A DNA stretch of 64,000 nt from Thermohahella caldifontis (lineage in GTDB: Bacteria; Pseudomonadota; Gammaproteobacteria; Pseudomonadales; Oleiphilaceae): contig NZ_CP154858.1 of NCBI RefSeq assembly GCF_041153465.1, forward strand, positions 1,426,001 to 1,490,000, given 5' to 3'. Shown one piece after another: positions 46,649 to 54,795 of the stretch. The translations under genes were made by a program, and so were the position numbers. Below the pieces are notes generated by a model, which worked only from the letters and a program-made list of their open reading frames with translations, was not told the origin of the DNA and did no database searches. Numbering within the stretch: position 1 is the first letter of the stretch; every line of letters begins with the position of its first letter.

Positions 46649-49600
46649 CCGTTGTTCTCCGTCGGTTCGGGGCGACCGGTTCGGGTACCGCCCAGACAGT
46701 TGTTTAACAGGGTGTAGAGTTGCTGCCGGTCAACCGGTTTGGCCAGGTGTCCGTCACAGCCCGCTGCAAAACAGCGCTTCACATCAACCAGTGAAGTATT
46801 GCCGGTCAGGGCATAAATGGGCCCGGTATACCCCATTTCCCGCATCGTTTGCGTGGCCTCGAGCCCGTCCATGTGCGGCATTTCCATGTCGGTCAGTACC
46901 AGTCCGATATCGCCCCGGTGCTGCGACATCAGCTCGACCGCCTTGCGGCCGTCCTCCGCGACCAGAACACTGAGACCGGCCTTTTCCAGATAGCGCCGGA
47001 TCAGCTTGCGGTTGACCGCGTTGTCCTCGGCCAGCAGGACAGTGCCTTCCAGTTGTGGCACCTCCTGCCGCACCTGTTCGTGCGACAGGCAGCGTTCCAT
47101 CAGCTCGTAAAGCCTGGTCCGGTCAATCGGCTTGGCCAGCCAGTCATCGAAGCCCGCCTGCCTGTAGGCATCGACATCTGCGGGCAGCACATTGGCGGTC
47201 AGCGCCACGATCATGCCCTCATATCCTGCCTGCCGGAGCCGGACGACTGCCTCCCGGCCATCCATTTCCGGCATCTGAATGTCCATCAGAACGAGGTCGT
47301 AAGGCGTGGCCAGCGCAGCATCCACCGCTTTCCTGCCCGTGTCCACCACCGTGATGCCGACACCGGTCTTGCTCAGCAGCATGCGCAGCAACTGCTGATT
47401 GTCCCGGTTGTCTTCGGCCACCAGCACCCTTCCGGAGAGACGTGGAGCCGAGAGATCCACCTGGGCGTCCTCCAGCCGGGGCATTTCTTCCATGCTGCGT
47501 ACCCATTTGCCGCGATTGAGATTGCCGGCCTGCACGGTGACCCGGAAAATGCTGCCCCGCCCGAACTCGCTGCTGACCTGAATATCGCCCCCCAGCAGCA
47601 TGGCCAGCCGTTTGGAAATGACCAACCCGAGCCCGGTGCCACCAAAGCGCCGTGCCACCGAGTCATCCGCCTGGGTGAATGGCTGGAAGACGCGCACCAG
47701 CTGCTCCGGTGTCATGCCGATACCGGTATCCCGGATCTCGAACTGAAGACGTCCCGTGGTCGCATCGCACCCCACACTGAGGACCACTTCGCCTTCCTCG
47801 GTGAACTTGACGGCATTGCTGCACAGATTGATCAGGATCTGCCTCAGGCGGACCGGATCCGTTTCCACGACTTCCGGCAAGGGGAACCGGTACTCGACCC
47901 TGAAGCCGATTTCCTTTTCCCGGGCCCGCTCCTCGAATACGGATCGCACGTCATCCAGCAGGGCAAAGAGATTGACCGGAATGATTTCCACGGTCAGGCG
48001 GTTCGCTTCGATCTTGGAGTGATCCAGGATATCGTTGATGAGATTGAGCAGGTGGTTGCCGCTGCGCACGACCGTACGGGCGGCCATCTGCCGTTCTTCC
48101 TCGGTCACATCCTCGTCCAGCAGGGTTTCGCCATAGCCGATGATGGCGGTGAGCGGGGTACGGATTTCGTGGCTCATGTGCGCCAGGAAACGACTCTTGG
48201 CCTCGGCACTGGCCTGGGCCACCTGCTGCTGCAACCGGGCCTGCTCGCGTTCCTTCTCGAGCTGTTCGCGTTCCTTGCGCTCGGTGATGTCCACGAACAT
48301 GCCTTCGATATGACTCGGGCGGCCGCGGTGATCAAACACCACATGAGCCGAAACATTGGCATATCCCGGCTGACCATCGGAACGCAGGAACTGCACTTCT
48401 TCTCCCTGAATGGCGCCCTGCGCCTGCAAGGCGTCAACAATGCGCTGACGCTGTTCCGGGTCCGCAAAACAGGCAGACAGGGCGTCAGCACAGTGCCTTT
48501 TCATCAGTGACGGGGAAGGATAGCCCAGCATGCGGGCCATGGCCGGATTGGCCTCCAGAAAGCGGCCATCCAGACCGATCTGAAAGATGCCCTCCACCGC
48601 ATTGTCAAAGACCTCCCGGTACCGGCGCAGGTGTTGCAGTGCCATTTCGCGGTCACGCAGGGCGCGTCTCTGAACCGTTTTGATATGATTTGCCAGGGCA
48701 AAGGCAATCAGGACGATCTGGGCCAGCACACCTACCGGCGGGTAGAAAGGGGTCAGCGGGCCGTAGGGAATCAGACCCAGAGTTGTCGCAGCAAAGAGAC
48801 TGGCGCCAATGAAGTTGGCTGTCCAGGCCAGGGAGTAGTATCCGGCCGAGGGGTTGCCGCGGCGCTGTGCCACCAAGCCACAGCCGATCATGAGGATACC
48901 GCCGAGCAGGGTCAGATAGGTTGCCCACTGGACGGATCGGGTCAGCGGCATGACAAAGGCCAGCGCCAGGGACACCAGCGCCGTGTTACGGAACAGGCGC
49001 AGAACCACGTCAATGTCCTGCTCCCGTTCACGGGTATTCAGAAAGGTACGTGCAAACTCAATGATGAACAGCCATTCGACCCACATCTGGTAGGGCAGAT
49101 AGCGCTTGTCCGTCAATGCCGGCACCTGATTGAATATGGCCAGACCCTGAACCTGCTCCGTCAGCATGAACACGATCATGCCGGCCAGATAGAGGCAATA
49201 GTAGATATAGCTCCGTTCCCGGACTGTCCAGTAGATGAACAGGTTATACAGGAGCATGATGAGCATGCCGCCATAAAACAGCCCCAGACCCAGTTGCTTG
49301 CGCAGCATGTGCTCCGCCCAGGCTTCGGTGGTCCAGAGCATGACCGGCACATTGGTGCCGTTGGTATTGATCACCCGGATCCACATCTCCCGGGTTTCGC
49401 CCGGCGCCAGTTCCACATTGAACAAATGCGCCGGGGCATCCATCTCCCGCTCACTGAAGGGGGTCCGGTAATCACTGATACGTTCGGAGGGTGGCCGGCT
49501 GCCGCGCAGTTCGTATAGCCGCACTTCATCCAGAATCGGGTTGGCCACCTCCAGCCACCGGGCGATGGGGTCGGGACCCGGATTATGCAGGAACAGACGC

Positions 49601-49884
49601 AGCCAGAGTGCTCCGTCGATATAGCCCTTGTTGAGCACGCCCTTTTCCACCGGCCTGAGCAAGGCCACGTTGGCCCGGGCTGCCTCCAGGTCAAAGGCGG
49701 CGCGGGGATCATGGAACCACTGCACCCGGTCACTGATATCCAGGTGTTCGCGATAGTCCAGCTCAACGGCGGGCTGCGCCGCAGCGCCCTGAGCCTCGGC
49801 CTGAACGCTGCCCGGCATGGCCATGAGCAGCCACATGAAGCCGGTCAGACAATATAAACAGTACACGCGTTTTACATCCGGCAT
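46645..49884 (-). CDS. 7TMR-DISM hybrid sensor histidine kinase with PAS and two receivers (RetS-like)
   Basis: 1,079 residues. Signal peptide (to about 29), periplasmic DISMED2 domain (about 40-175, ending MWIRVINTNGTNVP), seven-helix DISM segment (about 185-400), PAS domain (about 425-545), HisKA with His572 in FLAHMSHEIRTPL, HATPase_c, and two C-terminal receivers (LVAEDNRDNQQLL... and LLAEDNAVNRKLI..., each with MDIQMP or TDMEMP phospho-Asp). RetS and LadS of P. aeruginosa share this plan; the PAS insertion differs from RetS as I recall it. Target regulators are not in the window. It is coupled to the membrane protein gene below it. Confidence 0.88.
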   Translation of the reverse strand: MPDVKRVYCLYCLTGFMWLLMAMPGSVQAEAQGAAAQPAVELDYREHLDISDRVQWFHDPRAAFDLEAARANVALLRPVEKGVLNKGYIDGALWLRLFLHNPGPDPIARWLEVANPILDEVRLYELRGSRPPSERISDYRTPFSEREMDAPAHLFNVELAPGETREMWIRVINTNGTNVPVMLWTTEAWAEHMLRKQLGLGLFYGGMLIMLLYNLFIYWTVRERSYIYYCLYLAGMIVFMLTEQVQGLAIFNQVPALTDKRYLPYQMWVEWLFIIEFARTFLNTREREQDIDVVLRLFRNTALVSLALAFVMPLTRSVQWATYLTLLGGILMIGCGLVAQRRGNPSAGYYSLAWTANFIGASLFAATTLGLIPYGPLTPFYPPVGVLAQIVLIAFALANHIKTVQRRALRDREMALQHLRRYREVFDNAVEGIFQIGLDGRFLEANPAMARMLGYPSPSLMKRHCADALSACFADPEQRQRIVDALQAQGAIQGEEVQFLRSDGQPGYANVSAHVVFDHRGRPSHIEGMFVDITERKEREQLEKEREQARLQQQVAQASAEAKSRFLAHMSHEIRTPLTAIIGYGETLLDEDVTEEERQMAARTVVRSGNHLLNLINDILDHSKIEANRLTVEIIPVNLFALLDDVRSVFEERAREKEIGFRVEYRFPLPEVVETDPVRLRQILINLCSNAVKFTEEGEVVLSVGCDATTGRLQFEIRDTGIGMTPEQLVRVFQPFTQADDSVARRFGGTGLGLVISKRLAMLLGGDIQVSSEFGRGSIFRVTVQAGNLNRGKWVRSMEEMPRLEDAQVDLSAPRLSGRVLVAEDNRDNQQLLRMLLSKTGVGITVVDTGRKAVDAALATPYDLVLMDIQMPEMDGREAVVRLRQAGYEGMIVALTANVLPADVDAYRQAGFDDWLAKPIDRTRLYELMERCLSHEQVRQEVPQLEGTVLLAEDNAVNRKLIRRYLEKAGLSVLVAEDGRKAVELMSQHRGDIGLVLTDMEMPHMDGLEATQTMREMGYTGPIYALTGNTSLVDVKRCFAAGCDGHLAKPVDRQQLYTLLNNCLGGTRTGRPEPTENNG

Positions 49885-50027
49885 GATGCCTTCTTGCCCG
49901 TGAGAACCTGTTTACACTATAGACGCTTGCATGCGTTTTCGCTGCAGAATTTGCGCGGCCCGGATGGTGGTTGACGGTTTACCGACCGCTCCGGGACCGA
50001 TTTGACATCCTGACCGGACGGGCGCGG

Positions 50028-50294
50028 TCAGGACCGGATGGCCGACTGTGCCGTGCTCGCCGGCAAGCGCTCCGGCGAAGCTTCGGAAGATGGGGCCGGC
50101 AGCACGGGGGCAGGGCTTGCCGGTGCAGGCTGGATGGCTGCGCGGGGCGCGGGGCCTACGGCTGTCTGGCTGACATCCTGCCTCAGATGATCGGCAGCCC
50201 AGCCCAGGCCGCCGGCCAGCACCAGTGACAGAAAGAAAGGTTTGAGATACAGGTCAAACAGCGGGCTGTCCTGTTTCCGGGGGGCATGAGCCAT
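50028..50294 (-). CDS. small single-helix protein with Pro/Ala-rich tail
   Basis: 88 residues: a basic start (MAHAPRKQDSPLFDLYLKP), one membrane helix (FFLSLVLAGGLGWAA, about 20-36), then a low-complexity Ala/Pro tail. No family is recognised. It lies between pldA and the hybrid kinase on the same strand. The 6-G run at 50279-50284 falls inside its first codons, so the exact start is uncertain. Confidence 0.5.
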   Translation of the reverse strand: MAHAPRKQDSPLFDLYLKPFFLSLVLAGGLGWAADHLRQDVSQTAVGPAPRAAIQPAPASPAPVLPAPSSEASPERLPASTAQSAIRS

Positions 50295-50428
50295 ACCACG
50301 TCTCCCATGCGATAGGTATGACTCTCATTGTAAGCCGCTGGCCGCAAACGTCTGTTGGAATGCTGTAGCGCAGGCCCCGGCATCCGGTGACAACGCGTAA
50401 CAGCAGGTATCCGGATTGCAAAATATCG

Positions 50429-51415
50429 TCAAAAGATATCCGTGAGCGTGATGCCGAGACTGAACCGCTGACGATGGATATTGTAGTCAATCAGGCTCTC
50501 GCCATAACCGTTGAAATACTCCACATATCCCTTGAAGCGGCCATCCAGCGGGAAGGACCAGCTGGCGAGCACGCTGCCACGGTTATCACTGTCGAGCCTG
50601 AAGTTGTTGTGCAGGACGAGCTTGACCGTGCTTTCATTGTACTTGCGCGCGACGGCCAGCTCGCCATAGCCCATGTAGGCTTCCAGATCCGGGTTATTGT
50701 CGCTGCTGCGGCTTTCCGGTATGCGCCACCAGGGCTTGAACAATATGGCCCAGGGCCCCTTGGCATAGACAGCCGCGACATAGATGCGATTCCAGCTCCG
50801 AGAGAGCGGATCCGGCCGCCCGTTGGACTGATGGCTGAAACCGGCAATCAGGTACTGGGAGTCATAGCCGAGGATTCGTGTGGGCAGTTTGTACTGGACG
50901 AACGCCTCGGGCTCGTAGTCGGTCTCCCGGAACGGCGCCGAGTCATCCTGATCGTAGATCTGGAAGTAACTGACCTGCGTGTACGCAAACCAGAGGTGCG
51001 TCTTGGGAGGCATCACATTGCGCATCAGCTCGGTCTTGAAGCTGATCTGAAACTTGGTCTCCACGGGCTTCATGCCCGGCCAGGGTGTCACCTGCTGCTG
51101 GGTGGGCGTTTCCGGTGAGCGATTCACGTGAGTCATGTAGCTCAGGGGAAGCAGGTAGTTCTCCCTGTGCGGAATGATGGTGAAATACTGGGTATCCAGC
51201 AGCGTTTCGGTTTCCAGCCGCCGGTCCAGCTCGGAGCGCTCGTCCACGCTCAGGCGCGCGCCCCCCGTATCGTAACAGGTCAGCCGGACCGCCGGATCCG
51301 GGATGCTCACGCAACGTTCGATGCCTTCTGCGGCATGTATCCGCGTCACCAGCAAAGTCCAGCATCCTGCCACCAGGATCAGGCGCCGCCCCGAGTGCCC
51401 GGCCATACGGATCAT
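50429..51415 (-). CDS. pldA: outer-membrane phospholipase A (OMPLA/PldA)
   Basis: About 328 residues from ATG 51415, which overlaps the parE stop (ATGA). A signal peptide (LILVAGCWTLLVTRIHAA) is followed by a 12-strand barrel with the catalytic segment HQSNGRPDPLSRSWNR, holding the active-site His and Ser (HxSNG) and the Asn nearby. It is a Ca-dependent phospholipase, dormant as monomer and active when the outer membrane is disturbed. Translational coupling to parE is unexpected; a small protein follows. Confidence 0.92.
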   Translation of the reverse strand: MIRMAGHSGRRLILVAGCWTLLVTRIHAAEGIERCVSIPDPAVRLTCYDTGGARLSVDERSELDRRLETETLLDTQYFTIIPHRENYLLPLSYMTHVNRSPETPTQQQVTPWPGMKPVETKFQISFKTELMRNVMPPKTHLWFAYTQVSYFQIYDQDDSAPFRETDYEPEAFVQYKLPTRILGYDSQYLIAGFSHQSNGRPDPLSRSWNRIYVAAVYAKGPWAILFKPWWRIPESRSSDNNPDLEAYMGYGELAVARKYNESTVKLVLHNNFRLDSDNRGSVLASWSFPLDGRFKGYVEYFNGYGESLIDYNIHRQRFSLGITLTDIF

Positions 51416-53303
51416 ACGGTCACATCCGCCATGTTGCCGCATTCTTCCAGCCACTTGCGCCGGTCAGCGGCACGCTTGCGGGCCAGCAGCATGTCCAGCA
51501 CGCTATCCGTGCCGTCACCGGGCTCCAGCGTCAGCCGCACCAGCCGCCGCGTATCCGGCGCCATGGTGGTTTCGCGGAGCTGGAGAGGATTCATCTCGCC
51601 CAGTCCCTTGAAGCGGGTGACCTGAACCTTGCCCTTGCGTTTCTCTGCAGCAATGCGGTCCAGAATACCCTGCTTCTCGGCCTCATCCAGGGCGTAATAC
51701 ACATCCTTGCCCACATCAATGCGAAACAGGGGCGGCATGGCCACATACACATGCCCGGCTTCCACCAGCGGCCTGAAATGCCGGACAAAAAGCGCGCACA
51801 GCAGTGTGGCAATATGAAGCCCGTCCGAATCCGCATCGGCCAGGATACAGATTTTCCCGTAGCGCAATCCGTCCAGATTGTCGCTGCCCGGATCCACGCC
51901 GATGGCGACAGCAATGTCATGCACCTCCTGAGAGGCCAGAATCTGGTCGGAATCCACCTCCCAGGTATTCAGAATCTTGCCCCGCAACGGCATGATGGCC
52001 TGGAACTCCCGGTCCCGCGCCTGCTTGGCCGAGCCACCGGCGGAATCCCCCTCGACCAGAAACAGTTCGGAGCGAGCCGTATCCGCGCCGGAACAATCCG
52101 CGAGCTTGCCGGGCAATGCGGGCCCCTGGGTCACCTTCTTGCGCGCCACCTTCTTTGCGGCCCGCATGCGGGATTGCGCCCGCTGAATGACCATCTCGGC
52201 CAGTTGCTCGGCAATGTCCACATGTTCATTGAGCCACAGGCTGAAGGCATCCTTCACCACACCCGACACAAAGCTGGCACACTCCCGGGATGACAGACGC
52301 TCCTTGGTCTGACCCGAGAACTGGGGTTCCTGCATCTTGACGGACAACACATACGCACAGCGCTCCCAGATATCGTCCGGGGTGAGCCTGATGCCCCGGG
52401 GAAGCAGGCTGCGGAACTCGCAGAATTCGCGCATGGCTTCCAGGAGTCCGGTGCGCAGCCCGTTGACGTGGGTCCCCCCTGCGCCGTCGGTATGAGGTTC
52501 ACGTAGCTTTCCGTGACCAGCTCACCCCCTTCAGGCAGCCACAGCACGGCCCAGTCCACGGCCTCGCGCTCGGCAGCAAAACTCCCGGTGAAGGGATCGG
52601 GCGGAAGGGTTTCCCAGTCGGCACAGGCTGAAGCCAGATAGTCCCGCAGACCGGCCTCGTAATGCCAGGCGTCTTTCTGACCACTGGCCTCATCCGTGAA
52701 AGTAATGTGCAGTCCCGGGCAGAGTACCGCCTTGGCACGAAGAATGTGACGCAGGCGGGTGAGCGAAAACTTGCCGCTGTCAAAGTATTTGGGATCCGGA
52801 AGGAAGCGCACCGTGGTCCCGGTGTTGCGCTTGCCGCAGGTGCCGATCTCCTTCAGCTCCGAGGCCTTGTCACCATTCTCGAAGCGCATGGCCCAGACCT
52901 TGCCGTCACGCCTGACTTCCACCTCCAGCCACAGGGAGAGTGCGTTGACGACGGACACCCCCACGCCATGCAATCCCCCGGAAAACTGGTAATTCTTGCC
53001 GGAAAACTTGCCTCCGGCGTGCAGCTTGGTGAGGATCAGTTCCACCCCGGGAATGCCTTCCTCCGGGTGAAGGTCCACCGGCATGCCGCGGCCATCATCA
53101 CTGACCGTCAGCACGCCCTCTGCGGAGAGCGTGACATCAATCCGGGTGGCATACCCCGCCAGTGCTTCATCCACACTGTTGTCGATGACTTCCTGCGCCA
53201 GGTGGTTTGGCCGGGTCGTATCCGTATACATGCCCGGGCGCTTGCGCACGGGATCGAGACCGTTCAGTACTTCTATGGCATCGGCATTGTAGCTGCTGGA
53301 CAC
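51412..53303 (-). CDS. parE: DNA topoisomerase IV subunit B, ParE, frameshifted as sequenced
   Basis: Restored length 630 residues, the normal ParE size. GTG 53303 (VSSSYNADAIEVLNGLDPVRKRPGMY) is chosen because GGAGG lies 7 nt before it. The GHKL ATPase has EVIDNSVDEALAGYA, DDGRGMPVD and GGLHGVGVSVVNALS; the toprim part has LFLVEGDSAGGSAKQARD and LADADSDGLHI. The frame breaks at LIPTAQGG: reading the 6-C run 52474-52479 as 7 gives GTHVNGLRTGLLEAMREFCEFR, the expected continuation. The gene is essential in relatives, so an assembly error is the best explanation. Confidence 0.95.
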
Positions 53304-53366
53304 GCGGAGCCTCCGGATGGGTTGAGTGCTCCGCCAGAGTACACATCCGGGGCCAAAGGTCAAGGT

Positions 53367-53375
53367 GCGAGCGCG
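53367..53375. repeat. IS target-site duplication, left copy
   Basis: GCGAGCGCG, identical to the copy at 54796-54804. Both copies are intact, so the IS has not undergone rearrangement since insertion. Confidence 0.93.
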
Positions 53376-54795
53376 CTGGCGTCTCCCCATTTTTTACCCC
53401 GGCCCCGTGGCGAGAGAACCATTTCGGGCAAACAAGTCATCAATCAGACTTCGTGTTTTTCGTTTGCGCCAAAGTGGCCAGAACAGCACCCGTGCACCTC
53501 TGAACAGGTTCTGCCATCCCTTGAGCAGGCTGTAGAACGGGAACTTAAGCGCCTTGTCCGGCTTTTGCCGGCGTGAACTTCTGATCAGACAGCTATCCCG
53601 GTCCTGCCAGACGGCAAGCAGTCCCCAGGCCAGACTCGCCAGCGCAACCAGATTCTGAAGTGTGGTGAAGCGCCGTGCCGGTACAGACTCCAGCGCAAAG
53701 CCCTGCTTGGTAAAGCGGTAGCCTTCCTCGCAGGCCCAGCGGTCCATGTAGGCATGTATCATGCGCTCTCCCTGTCGCCTTCCGCGCACCGGACGCGTGG
53801 TAACCAGCACCAGAGGCTCCGGGCGGTCATGGCGGACGACAATCATCCACAAGGGGCTGTCCGGATGCTCTCGCAGCATCACCCGGGTGATACCAAACCT
53901 GACGCGGGGGCCTCCCCGTCTGAGCTGCCCCTGATGCTTCAGCGGCAGTTCACGGGCAATCTGCTGCGCTGTTTTATGGCGGTCCCGCCAGCACCAGTAG
54001 CGCTGATTGGCCGCTCTGACCAGCACCTGGCGCTCACACCGGATCCAGGCATCCCACAGGATGCCCCGGTCGCCTCCCCGGTCTATCACCCAGAGCAGAT
54101 CCTTCCGGATATGCCGGCTCACTTCATCCATCACCGAGAGAATGTCATGGTTCTCGCTTCTGAATGCCGTGCGCCGCGGGGTATTCAGGCGGGTCAGCAA
54201 CGGCAGCGTCTTCCCGCGCCGGACATCCCGTGCCACCACGGTCATCAGCGGATATCCGCCGACAATTTCTCCGGTATCGCCGTCCCTGACGCGGCCCCGC
54301 CATTCACTTTTCGGTGCGCCGTCACGGTTCAGATCGCCCGGATCAATGGCCAGGATCATGTCCTGCGTGACGTGCCGGCTGACGTGCGCAAGCTGCACCT
54401 GCTCTGCGGCCCAGGCCACTTCACTGTGTCCGGCCAGCATGCGGGAGATGCGCTTCTGGGTATGGTGCAGTCTGCATGGCTCATTGAGTGTGCGGGCAAT
54501 CTCTGCCTGCGTGAGGGAACCGGAAGTGAGGATGCCGAAAGTGACCTCTGCCATGAGTTTTCTCACAGGCCGTGTGATCTGTTCAGGTGCCTGGTCAATC
54601 AGGCTGCAGAGGCGGGCTTTCCATTTTGTCCGATCTGTGGCATGGTAAGGCATCGGGGTTTTCCTTTGGGTTCAGTGACTTATAGGCAATCACATTGTAC
54701 CTGGAGGGAAACCCCGATTCCGTTACCACATCACGTTTTTCCCCTTAAAGTCAAAAGGTTGAATGGCACCTTCTGAAAAAATGGGGAGACGTCAG
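53376..54795 (-). mobile_element. complete IS4-family insertion sequence, 1,420 bp
   Basis: Ends are CTGGCGTCTCCCCATTTTTT (left) and the inverted CTGACGTCTCCCCATTTTTT (right): 20-bp terminal repeats with one mismatch. Each end abuts an identical 9-bp direct repeat GCGAGCGCG (53367-53375 and 54796-54804), a recent target duplication. One transposase fills the element and its stop overlaps the left repeat. The insertion lies in the last codons of the S8 peptidase gene. Confidence 0.95.
53394..54653 (-). CDS. IS4-family DDE transposase
   Basis: 419 residues, intact. The catalytic residues are Asp in ILAIDPGDLNRDG, Asp in LWVIDRGGDRG, and Glu of the IS4 signature Y-(2)-R-(3)-E-(6)-K seen exactly as YMDRWACEEGYRFTK (near residue 315). 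The N-terminal region is helical and should bind the terminal repeats. The start MPYHATDRTKWKARL lies about 120 nt inside the right end. The TAA stop overlaps the left terminal repeat. The element appears competent for transposition. Confidence 0.92.
   Translation of the reverse strand: MPYHATDRTKWKARLCSLIDQAPEQITRPVRKLMAEVTFGILTSGSLTQAEIARTLNEPCRLHHTQKRISRMLAGHSEVAWAAEQVQLAHVSRHVTQDMILAIDPGDLNRDGAPKSEWRGRVRDGDTGEIVGGYPLMTVVARDVRRGKTLPLLTRLNTPRRTAFRSENHDILSVMDEVSRHIRKDLLWVIDRGGDRGILWDAWIRCERQVLVRAANQRYWCWRDRHKTAQQIARELPLKHQGQLRRGGPRVRFGITRVMLREHPDSPLWMIVVRHDRPEPLVLVTTRPVRGRRQGERMIHAYMDRWACEEGYRFTKQGFALESVPARRFTTLQNLVALASLAWGLLAVWQDRDSCLIRSSRRQKPDKALKFPFYSLLKGWQNLFRGARVLFWPLWRKRKTRSLIDDLFARNGSLATGPG

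Noticed and set aside
46849..48510. 553-residue plus-strand open frame inside the hybrid kinase
   Set aside because: Antisense shadow; no recognisable motif, while the minus strand encodes HisKA and receiver motifs.
52474..52479. Programmed ribosomal frameshift in parE
   Set aside because: No slippery heptamer plus downstream structure is evident, ParE is not known to use recoding, and the same pattern recurs in unrelated genes.
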